The notes under the pieces: model-generated
What the model saw: only the letters and a program-made list of their open reading frames with translations
Database searches by the model: none
What the model was told of the DNA's origin: nothing
Part shown: in pieces, positions 1 through 9,214 of the stretch
Numbering within the stretch: position 1 is the stretch's first letter
Layout: each line of letters begins with the position of its first letter
Position numbers and translations under genes: made by a program
DNA from: Nitrospira sp. CR1.1
GTDB lineage: Bacteria; Nitrospirota; Nitrospiria; Nitrospirales; Nitrospiraceae
Direction of reading: 5' to 3'
Length of the DNA stretch: 64,000 nucleotides
NCBI GenBank assembly: GCA_014055465.1
Contig: WIAF01000002.1
Location: 186,001-250,000, forward strand

Positions 1-274
1 ACTGCTTGGCGCCCGGCGGCACATAGATCACCGTGCCTGCCTCAACCGCCATGGAGGCGTCTTCCACCTTCATCACGCCGCGCCCGGCGATGAAGTAGTA
101 CACCTCGGACGATTTCAGTCGATGCCAGAGCGATTGCTTGCCCGGATCAAGCAGTCCATGGGCCAGGCTATAGCCTAACTTCAGCTCGGCCTTGGCCGGG
201 TGCAGCAGTTCCCGTAACCGCGTGTGATCCCCGGCTAAAAATTCAGGGCATTGCTTCAGATGCATGCCGAACAT
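1..274 (-). CDS. Cupin-domain protein, 3' part missing
   Basis: The reading frame enters from the left window edge and its ATG start is at 274 (a second in-frame ATG lies at 265). The visible 91 residues form part of a small beta-barrel cupin. A histidine/glutamate-bearing strand near SLWHRLKSSEVYYF is followed by a GRGVMKVED turn and a VIYVPPGAKQ strand, which is the usual cupin order of metal-binding motif 1 and then the turn before motif 2. Such stand-alone cupins bind a metal or small ligand; no specific function can be assigned. The C-terminal motif lies outside the window. It is downstream of leuA on the same strand but separated by about 100 bases. Confidence 0.75.
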   Translation of the reverse strand, partial: MFGMHLKQCPEFLAGDHTRLRELLHPAKAELKLGYSLAHGLLDPGKQSLWHRLKSSEVYYFIAGRGVMKVEDASMAVEAGTVIYVPPGAKQ

Positions 275-373
275 ACGGTTCCCTGATACTGCCGGATGCA
301 CGGGCTGAGGTCGCTCCGTCCGATCAGCACATTTGTACCGACCGAACGGAGGAATCTACCGTGCAGGTTGGGA

Positions 374-1921
374 TCAAATCAAGCTGACCTTGTGAATCCC
401 CTCGGCCTGCTTGGCTGCAAAATAGGCGAGCTTGTTGAGTGCATTCAGATAGGCCCTCGCCGCCGCGGTGATGATATCCGTATCGGCGCCGTGGCCGGAG
501 ACTGTTCGGCCATCTTCTTCGAGCCGCACCGATACTTCTCCTTGCGCATCCGTTCCACCCGTAATGGCATTGACCCCGAACATCAACAACTTGCTCTTCG
601 TCTGCGTCATCGCGGCAATCGTCCGATAAACCGCATCCACCGGTCCATCGCCAGTTCCGTTGTGAGAGACCAACTTTCCATCAATCTCCAATTCGACCGT
701 GGCTTTCGGCGTCCGATTCGTTCCACTTTCGACCTGAAACGACTTCAAGACAACCCGTTCGGACATCTTCGCCACTTCTTCGGAGATAATGACCTCGAGG
801 TCCTCCTCATAAATTTCCTTTTTCTGGTCCGCCAGCCGCTTGAAGCGTTCAAAGGCGTGATTGACCTCATCTTCTGTCAGCTTGTAGCCCAGGTCTTCAA
901 GACGTTGTCTGAACGCGTGGCGCCCTGACAACTTGCCCATCACTAATTTGACCTGCTCCAACCCCACCGATTCCGGCCGCATGATTTCATAGGTGGTCTT
1001 ATCCTTCAGCAACCCGTCTTGATGAATGCCCGACGTATGAGCGAAGGCATTCGCGCCGACGATCGCCTTGTTGGGCTGGATGACCATGCCGGTAATCTTG
1101 CTCACCAGGCGACTGGTTTTTGAGATCTCCTCCGTCACCACCTTCGTGTCGGCCCCATACCAATCCCTGCGCGTCCGGAGGCCCATCACAACTTCTTCCA
1201 GCGAGGTATTGCCGGCCCGTTCGCCAATGCCGTTGATGGTGCATTCTACCTGACCGGCCCCCGCCACCACCGCGGCGAGACTATTGGCAACTGCCATGCC
1301 CAAATCGTTATGGCAGTGGACGGAGATGACCGCCTGGCCGCTGTTCGATACCGTGTCTTTAATTCGCTTGATCAGGCCACCGAACTCTTGCGGAACGGCA
1401 TACCCCACCGTGTCGGGAATATTGATCGTTCCCGCCCCGGCGGCTATCACCGCTTCGATCACTTCACAGAGGTATGCCGGATCGGAGCGGCTCGCATCCA
1501 TAGGGGAAAATTCCACATCGTCCACGTAGGTACGGGCCAACTGCACCATCTCCACCGCCCGTTTTTTCGCCTCTTCGCGCGTCATGCGAAACTGATGCTT
1601 CAAATGAATATCCGACGCAGAGAGAAAGGTGTGGATACGGACCCGGGGCGCCCCCGTCAAAGCCTCCGAGGCCCTGGTGATGTCTTCCGGCCGTGCCCGC
1701 GCCAGGCTGCATACGACTGGCCCCTCGACCTCCATCGCGATCCGTCGCACCGCCTCAAAGTCTCCCGGTGAACTATAGGCAAAGCCGGCCTCAATAATAT
1801 CCACGCCGAGGCGCGCCAGCTGCTTGGCGATCATAAGTTTCTCTTCGACGTTCATGCTTGCCCCCGGCGATTGCTCGCCGTCCCGCAACGTCGTGTCGAA
1901 TATTCTGATCATCCTCGTCAT
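374..1921 (-). CDS. leuA: 2-isopropylmalate synthase
   Basis: Catalyses the first committed step of leucine synthesis, condensing acetyl-CoA with 2-oxoisovalerate in the cytoplasm. The 515-residue protein begins MTRMIRIFDTTLRDGEQSPG, the signature of the DRE-TIM/HMGL metallolyase barrel, and carries the metal-binding HCHNDLGMA histidines. The C-terminal third (from about residue 380, PKATVELEIDGK onward) is the LeuA allosteric domain that binds leucine. The ATG at 1921 is chosen because a strong AGGAGGAGGG ribosome site precedes it; an ATG 27 bases upstream has none. It is the last gene of ilvBNC-psd-pssA-leuA and is preceded by a leucine T-box and a palindromic repeat. Confidence 0.96.
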   Translation of the reverse strand: MTRMIRIFDTTLRDGEQSPGASMNVEEKLMIAKQLARLGVDIIEAGFAYSSPGDFEAVRRIAMEVEGPVVCSLARARPEDITRASEALTGAPRVRIHTFLSASDIHLKHQFRMTREEAKKRAVEMVQLARTYVDDVEFSPMDASRSDPAYLCEVIEAVIAAGAGTINIPDTVGYAVPQEFGGLIKRIKDTVSNSGQAVISVHCHNDLGMAVANSLAAVVAGAGQVECTINGIGERAGNTSLEEVVMGLRTRRDWYGADTKVVTEEISKTSRLVSKITGMVIQPNKAIVGANAFAHTSGIHQDGLLKDKTTYEIMRPESVGLEQVKLVMGKLSGRHAFRQRLEDLGYKLTEDEVNHAFERFKRLADQKKEIYEEDLEVIISEEVAKMSERVVLKSFQVESGTNRTPKATVELEIDGKLVSHNGTGDGPVDAVYRTIAAMTQTKSKLLMFGVNAITGGTDAQGEVSVRLEEDGRTVSGHGADTDIITAAARAYLNALNKLAYFAAKQAEGIHKVSLI

Positions 1922-1956
1922 GGCGTACCCTCCTCCTGAGTTACTCACAGTCTACT

Positions 1957-2078
1957 GGATGCTCAAACAGGTCGGCCGGCAAGGCCGCAGGCGAAGGAAC
2001 CACCGGAGCCGTACCCTTGGGGGTACGGCGAGGATGGTCCCTCGCCGAGAACGCCGCCGGACACCTGTTTCAGCATCC
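1957..2078. repeat. Palindromic dispersed repeat, copy A (122 bp)
   Basis: Near-perfect terminal inverted repeats (GGATGCTCAAACAGGT at the left; the complement of the right end reads GGATGCTGAAACAGGT) enclose a partly palindromic interior centred on a GTACCC/GGGTAC stem. Internal blocks such as GCAAGGCCGC and CGAGAACGCCGC recur in the repeat at 9871-10078, so the two are related copies. It lies directly downstream of the T-box terminator U-tract and about 35 bases before the leuA start, so it would be transcribed as a large hairpin in the leuA leader. No coding capacity is visible. Confidence 0.8.
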
Positions 2079-2336
2079 AAAAAATAAAAAAGCCTCCGCC
2101 CCACGACAGGGACGAAGGCGAGCTTCGTGGTACCACCCTGATTCAGCGCCGGATGAAGACACCCTTCACCCGACACCCTCATTCAATCCGTAACGCGGAT
2201 TCTTCGGGACTCATTACCACCCCATCGTCGGGGCTTCACAAGTCCGGCTCGGAGGCGAGTTCAGGAGGCAACCGGCTGGTTCGCACCGCCCACCAGCTCT
2301 CTCAGTTCGGCTACCGCTCCCTACTACTCCTCGTCA
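2079..2336 (-). promoter_or_regulatory. T-box riboswitch, Leu (CUC) specifier
   Basis: Read on the minus strand, all T-box parts are present. A GACGAGGAGUAGUA stem I base is followed by an AGAGAGC-UGGUG segment and GAACUC, in which CUC (plus positions 2257-2259) is the leucine specifier. The T-box AGGGUGGUACCACG is at 2126-2139. The antiterminator pairs CAGGG with CCCUG around the UGGUACC bulge, with an ACGAAG/CUUCGU upper helix. The competing terminator (2092-2119) is an uninterrupted 11-bp stem with a 6-base loop followed by UUUUUUAUUUUUU. The UGGU bulge suits a tRNA with discriminator A, as in tRNA-Leu. Uncharged tRNA-Leu should stabilise the antiterminator and allow leuA transcription. 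The element begins about 10 bases after the pssA stop codon. Confidence 0.95.
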
Positions 2337-2342
2337 ATGCCG

Positions 2343-3146
2343 TTACGACTCTCTGGTATCTACGACCGGCCCATCTGCTTTTGCGAGCGGCTTGCCTGCG
2401 CTCTTGGCGATCATCGTCCACATGCGCGCAATCGGACCCGACACCGCATAACCCGTGAATGTCACGAACAGCATAGCCTGCGGCCACGCGACAATCAACA
2501 TCAAGGCCAGAATTCCCCACACCAGATAGGTGAAGTGATCGCCTCGCCTGAACTTCATGTCCTTGAAGCTACGATACTTGATCGTACTGACCATCAGGAA
2601 TGCCAGCCCAAACGTAATCACTAGAATCAGCAGCGGCTTCACTTCCGAGCCCATCTGGGTAATGTGAAGATCAAAGATGACCAGGGACGCAATGACGCCT
2701 GCGGCCGCTGGGATGGCTAATCCTGTAAAGTACTTGCTGTCGGAGGTGCTCACGGTGGCATTGAATCGAGCCAGACGCACGGCTCCCATAGCAACGTAGG
2801 CGAACATGACCGCCACTCCGAACATGCCCTGTCCGCTGAGCGCGTAGGAATAAATCAAGACCCCAGGCGCGACGCCGAAAGACACCACATCCGACAGGGA
2901 ATCGTACTCGATACCGAACTGACCGGTACTATTCGTCAACCGTGCCAGCTTCCCGTCCAACATGTCGAAAATCATGCCGACCAGGATGGCGATGGCCGCC
3001 ACCAGATGCTGCCCGTTAAACACCGACAGGATCGCAAACACGCCGCAGAATAAATTGCCCGTCGTACAGAGATTGGGGATCAGGTACATCGCCTGCCGCT
3101 TTCGATGCCCCTTCGCAAACGGAGGTCGCATAGTTGGTGATTTCAT
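2343..3146 (-). CDS. pssA: CDP-diacylglycerol-serine O-phosphatidyltransferase
   Basis: Inner-membrane enzyme that makes phosphatidylserine from CDP-diacylglycerol and serine. The 267-residue protein carries the CDP-alcohol phosphotransferase motif DG-x2-AR-x8-G-x3-D-x3-D (DGKLARLTNSTGQFGIEYDSLSD region, about residues 64-86), with several hydrophobic segments around and after it. Its start codon overlaps the psd stop by four bases, so synthase and decarboxylase are translated in tandem and together make phosphatidylethanolamine. The end of the gene abuts the leuA T-box leader. Its place inside an amino-acid operon has no obvious metabolic reason beyond co-inheritance. Confidence 0.94.
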   Translation of the reverse strand: MKSPTMRPPFAKGHRKRQAMYLIPNLCTTGNLFCGVFAILSVFNGQHLVAAIAILVGMIFDMLDGKLARLTNSTGQFGIEYDSLSDVVSFGVAPGVLIYSYALSGQGMFGVAVMFAYVAMGAVRLARFNATVSTSDSKYFTGLAIPAAAGVIASLVIFDLHITQMGSEVKPLLILVITFGLAFLMVSTIKYRSFKDMKFRRGDHFTYLVWGILALMLIVAWPQAMLFVTFTGYAVSGPIARMWTMIAKSAGKPLAKADGPVVDTRES

Positions 3147-3793
3147 CGGAGTTCCCCCACGATGGTTTCGCCGCCTTTAACACGGTCGCCCAGCGCAACA
3201 CAAATCTTCGACCCGAGCGGAAGGAACGTATCCATTCGCGAACCGAACCGTATCAACCCGAACCGTTCACCACGCTGCACGCGATCACCCTGCCCGACCC
3301 AGCAGACGATCCGGCGGGCAATCAAACCTGCCACTTGCACACACAGCACTTTCACCCCCGACTCGGTCTTCACCATCACCGCATTCTGCTCATTATGCAG
3401 TGTCGCTTCCGGCTTGCTCGCCACAAGAAACTGGCCGGGTTGATAACTCACCCCCTCGACCGTGCCGGCGCAGGGCATTCGGTTGACATGCACGTCGAAC
3501 ACGTTCAGGAATACTGTGACGCGAATGCTTTTTTCTTTCAAATACCTCGGCTCGAATTCTTCCTCAATCGCAATGACCTTGCCGTCGCCGGATGAGACCA
3601 CCACGTTCGGCTGCTGTGGAATGGTCCGGCTGGGATTCCGGAAGAACCAGGCGGTGAACAGCAGAAAACCACCCGCCACCACTGTTGCAACGGGCCAGCC
3701 TGCCACCCCGCACAACAGTGTCGCCCCTGCGAGACCACCGACAAACGGCAAGCCTTCTTTGACAATCGGGATTCCGACGGCTCGATCAGCCAT
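3143..3793 (-). CDS. psd: Phosphatidylserine decarboxylase (short form)
   Basis: Pyruvoyl-dependent enzyme that decarboxylates phosphatidylserine to phosphatidylethanolamine. At 216 residues it belongs to the short Psd class. Two hydrophobic segments near the N-terminus (about residues 15-50) anchor it in the membrane, and the internal self-cleavage Gly-Ser occurs in the C-terminal FGSRMDTFLP segment, where the serine becomes the pyruvoyl group of the small alpha chain. Conserved DGKV and HVNRMP motifs are visible. It lies 49 bases downstream of ilvC and overlaps pssA by four bases. Confidence 0.93.
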   Translation of the reverse strand: MADRAVGIPIVKEGLPFVGGLAGATLLCGVAGWPVATVVAGGFLLFTAWFFRNPSRTIPQQPNVVVSSGDGKVIAIEEEFEPRYLKEKSIRVTVFLNVFDVHVNRMPCAGTVEGVSYQPGQFLVASKPEATLHNEQNAVMVKTESGVKVLCVQVAGLIARRIVCWVGQGDRVQRGERFGLIRFGSRMDTFLPLGSKICVALGDRVKGGETIVGELR

Positions 3794-3842
3794 ACCCCTC
3801 CAGGCCCTCTCTCATGCTACCACGAAGAACCAGCCGGCAGAG

Positions 3843-4859
<1,017 letters not shown>

Positions 4860-4922
4860 TCACTCCTGAATGTTCATAGGGCCCATGGATGGAAACGATC
4901 GTGCACAGAGAGGATGCGCGCG

Positions 4923-5444
4923 TTATTCTCGAGCGAGCTTCTTCGGTTGGCTGACGGCCGGCCGGATCGCCTCGCGCGCAATCGCCACTCGCCCCGTCCG
5001 GATCAGCTCCTTGATGCCGAGCGGCTGGAGCAAGTTGATGATGGCCTCAAGCTTCTTCGGATCACCCGTGACCTCGATGGTATAGGTCGACGGTGTGGAA
5101 TCAATCACATTGGCGCGGAAGATATCCGCAATTCGCAACGCTTCTGCCCGGTCTTCTGCCTTCGTATGGACCTTGATCAACGCCGTCTCGCGCGAGACGA
5201 ATTCGCTTTCGTTGAGATCCACGACTTTGATGACGTCGATCAGTTTGTTGAGCTGCTTGACGATTTGCTCGACGATTCGTTCATCCCCTGATGTGACGAT
5301 GGTCATCTGGGACATGGACGGATCAAGGGTTGGAGCGACCGACAGACTTTCGATATTGAATCCGCGGCCGCTGAACAGCCCGGCCACGCGAGATAAGACG
5401 CCAAATTTATTTTCAACGGTGACTGAAATGATATGTTCCATCAC
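4923..5444 (-). CDS. ilvN: Acetolactate synthase, regulatory small subunit
   Basis: The 173-residue regulatory subunit starts with the ACT domain HIISVTVENKFGVLSRVAGLFSGRGFNIESL, which in this family binds valine and relays feedback inhibition to IlvB. The C-terminal half matches the ALS small-subunit C domain. It lies 38 bases downstream of the ilvB stop codon and is followed by ilvC, the standard order for this pathway. The name ilvH would be equally acceptable, since the isozyme class cannot be separated by eye. Confidence 0.96.
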   Translation of the reverse strand: MMEHIISVTVENKFGVLSRVAGLFSGRGFNIESLSVAPTLDPSMSQMTIVTSGDERIVEQIVKQLNKLIDVIKVVDLNESEFVSRETALIKVHTKAEDRAEALRIADIFRANVIDSTPSTYTIEVTGDPKKLEAIINLLQPLGIKELIRTGRVAIAREAIRPAVSQPKKLARE

Positions 5445-5482
5445 AATGCTCTATACTGATAGCTGTCGGATGACAGCGTGTT

Positions 5483-7261
5483 TTACGCGGTTAAAATCGT
5501 ATCCTTGTTTTCGTCCGATCCGGTACTGGGCACGCCGGCCATGCGTTGTTTCAATTCAGGCGGATCTTCGAGAATCATCTCGTGATTGCAACCACCCGCC
5601 GGGATCATCGGATAACAATTCTCATAGGGATAGGTGGGCACGTCAACGACCACCGGCCTGTCGGTCGAGATGGCCTCCTTCAACACCGCATCGAGGTCCC
5701 CCACCTTGCCGGCGCGCAATCCGACCGCGCCATAGGCTTCCGCCAATTTCACAAAATCCGGCGTCGTGTCCAGATAGCTGGAGGCGTAGCGCCCTTCATA
5801 AAAGAGATCCTGCCACTGGCGAACCATGCCGTGGAAACGATTGTTCAAGATGATGATTTTCACCGGCAGCTTGGACACGACGGCAGTGGCCATTTCCTGC
5901 ATGTTCATCTGAATACTGCCGTCTCCGGCCACGCAGAGTACTAATCGATCTCTAAAAGCAGCCTGCGCCCCCATGGCGGCAGGAAAGCCAAATCCCATCG
6001 TACCCAATCCGCCCGAGGTCAGCCAGCGATTCGGTCGGGCGAGTTTAAAATACTGCGCCGTCCACATCTGATGTTGTCCCACATCCGTCGCCACGATCGG
6101 ATCACGATCCTTCGTCAATTCATACAACCGTTTGACCACGTGCTGCGGCTTAATCGCCCCGTCCGCCTCTTGTTGATAGGCCAGCGGATGCGCCTGCTGC
6201 CATTCACGGATTTGGTCCCACCAGGGTTTGCGAAGATCCTTCTGATTGCCGTTGACCGTGGCTCGGAGAATTTGATTCAACTCGCGCAGCACCGCCTTGC
6301 AATCACCCACGATCGGGATATCGACATGGATGTTCTTCCGGATCGAGGTTGGATCGATATCGATATGAATCACCTTGGCGAAGGGACAAAACTCCGCTAC
6401 CTTTCCCGTCACCCGGTCATCAAAACGCGCGCCCACGGCAATCACCAGATCGGAATAATGGACCGCCATGTTGGCGCAGTAGGTCCCGTGCATGCCCAAC
6501 ATCCCCATCGACTGCGGATGCTCGCCGGGAAACGCGCCGAGCCCCATCAACGTCATATCGACGGGGATCTGAGTCATCTCCGCCAATTCGAGCAACTCTT
6601 TCGACGCCTGCGAGAATACGACGCCGCCGCCGACATACAGAATCGGCTTCTTCGCCTTCATGATCGCTTCAGCGGCCTGCTTGATCTGCCATTTATTGCC
6701 TTCGTAAGTCGGATTGTATCCGCGAATGGAGACAGAGCTCGGATAGGTGAAGTCGGCCTTGGCCATGGACACATCTTTGGGAATATCCACCAGCACCGGT
6801 CCAGGGCGCCCGGTTGTCGCAATGTAGAACGCTTCCTTAATGGTGGTCGCCAGATCGTTCACATCCTTCACCAGGAAGTTGTACTTGGTGCAGGGGCGAC
6901 TCAGGCCGATGTTGTCCGCTTCCTGAAATGCATCGTTCCCGATCAAACTCGTGGACACTTGTCCGCTGATACACACCAGCGGGACTGAATCCATATAGGC
7001 ATCGGCCAATGCGGTAATCACATTGGTCATACCGGGACCCGAGGTCACTAAACAGACGCCGGCCTTTCCGGTGGCCTTGGCATACCCTTCGGCCATATGC
7101 CCGGCACCCTGTTCGTGGCGGGTCAATACGACTTCAATATCTTTCTGCTGGTGCAGCATGTCGAAAATCTTCAACACCACGCCGCCCGGCAAGGCGAAGA
7201 TCGTTTTCACGCCTTCAGCTTTTAAGCATTCGATCAGGATTTCGGACCCTGTGAGCTTCAT
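5483..7261 (-). CDS. ilvB: Acetolactate synthase, catalytic large subunit
   Basis: Thiamine-diphosphate and FAD-dependent enzyme that condenses pyruvate with pyruvate or 2-oxobutyrate. The 592 residues carry the N-terminal catalytic Glu motif (LTRHEQGAGHMAEGYA), the central FAD/dehydrogenase fold (about 195-330) and the C-terminal ThDP motif GDGSIQMNMQEMATA...NN. The ATG at 7261 is preceded by GGGGAGGG at good spacing; an ATG further upstream at 7285 would add eight unconserved residues. It is the first gene of the operon, with a sigma-70-like promoter about 130 bases upstream. Confidence 0.97.
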   Translation of the reverse strand: MKLTGSEILIECLKAEGVKTIFALPGGVVLKIFDMLHQQKDIEVVLTRHEQGAGHMAEGYAKATGKAGVCLVTSGPGMTNVITALADAYMDSVPLVCISGQVSTSLIGNDAFQEADNIGLSRPCTKYNFLVKDVNDLATTIKEAFYIATTGRPGPVLVDIPKDVSMAKADFTYPSSVSIRGYNPTYEGNKWQIKQAAEAIMKAKKPILYVGGGVVFSQASKELLELAEMTQIPVDMTLMGLGAFPGEHPQSMGMLGMHGTYCANMAVHYSDLVIAVGARFDDRVTGKVAEFCPFAKVIHIDIDPTSIRKNIHVDIPIVGDCKAVLRELNQILRATVNGNQKDLRKPWWDQIREWQQAHPLAYQQEADGAIKPQHVVKRLYELTKDRDPIVATDVGQHQMWTAQYFKLARPNRWLTSGGLGTMGFGFPAAMGAQAAFRDRLVLCVAGDGSIQMNMQEMATAVVSKLPVKIIILNNRFHGMVRQWQDLFYEGRYASSYLDTTPDFVKLAEAYGAVGLRAGKVGDLDAVLKEAISTDRPVVVDVPTYPYENCYPMIPAGGCNHEMILEDPPELKQRMAGVPSTGSDENKDTILTA

Positions 7262-7389
7262 ATCACCCTCCCCTTCGCGCATCATTAGCGAAGGACGTGT
7301 GCCGTCACTGGATACAGCAGCAACCCTGCGTCACGTTTGTGTCACAGACTGCTACGATCTTTCTGAAAAATCAATGGGTAAGATGGCGG

Positions 7390-7419
7390 ATCGTATCACC
7401 AGCCCGCAAGTGAGGTCAA
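7390..7419 (-). promoter_or_regulatory. Putative sigma-70 promoter for the ilv operon
   Basis: On the minus strand TTGACC (7414-7419) and TACGAT (7390-7395) are separated by 18 bases. Transcription would start near 7383, leaving a leader of about 120 bases before ilvB. No T-box or other known attenuator is seen in that leader. Confidence 0.55.
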
Positions 7420-7511
7420 GAGAGCCGCGACGTGAACTCTCTGCTCGACGGACTGGTGTCGATCACCGCCCCGTGGTATAGGAACGTTCTCGTGTTGTGA
7501 GCCTAGTGCCA

Positions 7512-7817
7512 ATGAGTCCCATGCGCCTCACGATCATTTCCCGCCGCGAATGTCACTTGTGCCATGTGGTGGCCCGAGTGGCAGCCCAGGTGCAAGAGGA
7601 TCTCGCGTTCCATCTGACGATCGTTGATATCGATACCGATGAACAGCTCCGGCAGCAATACGGTGAACGCATCCCCGTGGTGCTATTGGATGACCGCGAA
7701 CTTCTGTCCGGCAAGGTCACTGCGGGAGATCTGCGGAAGGCGATTAAAAAAGCGCGTTGGAGAGACCCTATAAGCCGGATTCTGTCCCGCGTGAAACTTG
7801 CGCTCACACGGGGGTGA
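7512..7817 (+). CDS. Glutaredoxin-like (DUF836-type) thiol protein
   Basis: A 101-residue thioredoxin-fold protein with a CHLC (CxxC) redox motif near the N-terminus in RRECHLCHVV, followed by VDIDTDEQLRQQYGERIPVVLL, which contains the cis-Pro loop IPVV expected of glutaredoxin/DUF836 proteins. It probably works as a cytoplasmic thiol oxidoreductase; the partner is unknown. Start choice is uncertain: GTG 7497, ATG 7512 and ATG 7521 are all possible and none has a strong ribosome site. The last 22 codons lie antisense to the 3' end of rnpB, so the two convergent genes overlap by 66 bases. Confidence 0.8.
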   Translation: MSPMRLTIISRRECHLCHVVARVAAQVQEDLAFHLTIVDIDTDEQLRQQYGERIPVVLLDDRELLSGKVTAGDLRKAIKKARWRDPISRILSRVKLALTRG

Positions 7818-8186
7818 TCATTTCTCTGGGACTCGAGTTACCTCGAGCCTCAAGCAACCTACCCGGAGACCTCGGCCGGGCCGGCCTTTCCGCTAAGTTC
7901 TTGCGAGCCCGCGGGCGTCTCCCTATTTGGTCTTGCTCCGGACGACGCTTACCGTGCCGTTGATGTCGCCATCACCGCGGTGGGCTCTTACCCCGCCGTT
8001 TCACCCTTACCTGATCCGCTGTGCGGGACCGAAGCCCCTCACCCCGGCCATCGGCGGTTTGTTTTCTGTGGTGCTGGTGTCGGATCGCTCCGCCTGGACG
8101 TTATCCAGCGTCCTTGCCCTTGGAGTCCGGACTTTCCTCTCGCCGAGCACGCTCGACGAGCGAGCACCCGTGTCCCCCCAGCGCGC
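7752..8186 (-). ncRNA. rnpB: RNase P RNA (bacterial class A)
   Basis: The minus strand carries the conserved 5' core GAGGAAAGTCCGGAC, the P4/CR-type ACAGAAA segment, GGTAAGAGCCCACCG and the 3' block GACAGAATCCGGCTTATAG. The two ends pair as helix P1: GCGCGCTGGGGGGA at the 5' end against TCTCTCCAACGCGC at the 3' end gives 13 of 14 pairs including G-U. This sets the ends at about 8186 and 7752, 435 nt, normal for the class. The RNA is the catalytic part of the ribozyme that matures tRNA 5' ends. Its 3' end overlaps the convergent thiol-protein gene. Confidence 0.97.
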
Positions 8187-8192
8187 GGGCAA

Positions 8193-8221
8193 AGTATACG
8201 AGCCGCTCGATGGGGATTCAA
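8193..8221 (-). promoter_or_regulatory. Sigma-70 promoter of rnpB
   Basis: On the minus strand TTGAAT (8216-8221), a 17-base spacer and TATACT (8193-8198) precede the predicted RNA 5' end by 7 bases. Spacing and position fit a strong housekeeping promoter. Confidence 0.85.
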
Positions 8222-8238
8222 GCATCAAGCCGCGTGCC

Positions 8239-9129
8239 CTAATGCAACGCCGGCAACTCGTGATTGGGCGCAGGTGGCTTCGACTGATACACCGGCATCG
8301 CCTCGGCCATCCATTCCTCTAGTTGTTGAATTCTGGTTTCGTGACTTGGGTGTGTGGACATGAACTCCGAGGGAGCTTTTCCGCCGGATAATTCGCCCAT
8401 TCTCTGCCACAAGTGGATCGCCTCCCGTGGATCATAGCCGGCATCCGCCGCCAGCAAAACGCCCACATAGTCCGCTTCTGACTCGTGCTTCCGGCTGAAC
8501 GGAAGTAACACACCGACCTGCGCGCCGACTCCCAATGCCGCCATGCCCGCCTGTGAGAGAACCGGATTCGCCCCGCTCACCCCGAGCGCAATCCCGATGG
8601 CCTGCAAGGTCGTCTGCGCCAGTGTGTTCTGACTCATCCGCTCTCCACCATGGCGAGCTAACGCATGTACGACTTCATGCCCCATCACCGCCGCAAGGCC
8701 GGCCTCGGTCTTGGCCACCGGAAAAATCCCGGTATAGACCGCGATCTTGCCGCCGGGTAGCGCAAAGGCGTTCATGGTCTTATCGTCCTTGATGACCGTG
8801 ACTTCCCATTCAAATTCGTTGGCCATCTCGCCGTATTTGGATCGCTTGGCGGCTTCGATCACTCTCGCCGCTACCCGCTTGACCGGTTCAATCTCCCGCG
8901 GATCGGTTGATGGCCTCATGTTGGGATCGCTTTTCACATCGGCGTAGGCCTGCGCGCCCATCTGCACTTCTTGCGACATCGGCATCATCATCAACTGCCA
9001 TCGGCCGGTGTAAGGATTGGTTTGACAACCGGTCGTCACCAACAGGGTCACCATGCCGCAGACCAGCCACAACATGTTGGACAGAATCGTAGTCCCCGGC
9101 CTGCTGCTTCGATCACATTCCATCATCAT
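8239..9129 (-). CDS. M48-family zinc metalloprotease lipoprotein
   Basis: A 296-residue periplasmic protease resembling BepA/LoiP-type outer-membrane quality-control enzymes. The signal sequence ends in a lipobox (LLVTTGC), so the mature protein should be lipid-anchored at a cysteine. The zinc motif HEVVHALARH (HExxH) and the downstream third ligand in KHESEADYVG are both present. The first of three tandem ATGs, at 9129, is chosen because GGAGG sits six bases upstream. It is divergent from RNase HIII and ends just upstream of the rnpB promoter. The substrate is unknown. Confidence 0.92.
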   Translation of the reverse strand: MMMECDRSSRPGTTILSNMLWLVCGMVTLLVTTGCQTNPYTGRWQLMMMPMSQEVQMGAQAYADVKSDPNMRPSTDPREIEPVKRVAARVIEAAKRSKYGEMANEFEWEVTVIKDDKTMNAFALPGGKIAVYTGIFPVAKTEAGLAAVMGHEVVHALARHGGERMSQNTLAQTTLQAIGIALGVSGANPVLSQAGMAALGVGAQVGVLLPFSRKHESEADYVGVLLAADAGYDPREAIHLWQRMGELSGGKAPSEFMSTHPSHETRIQQLEEWMAEAMPVYQSKPPAPNHELPALH

Positions 9130-9214
9130 CACGCGCCTCCGCAAATTGACCACTCTGGTGTGCTCTGCTAGATTACCGCGCCGTCCAACCCGTTTCCACT
9201 GGGAGTTTCACCGA

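Noticed and set aside
296..928. 210-residue plus-strand frame opposite leuA
   Set aside because: It is antisense to a clearly conserved enzyme gene and has no recognisable domain; typical high-GC shadow frame.
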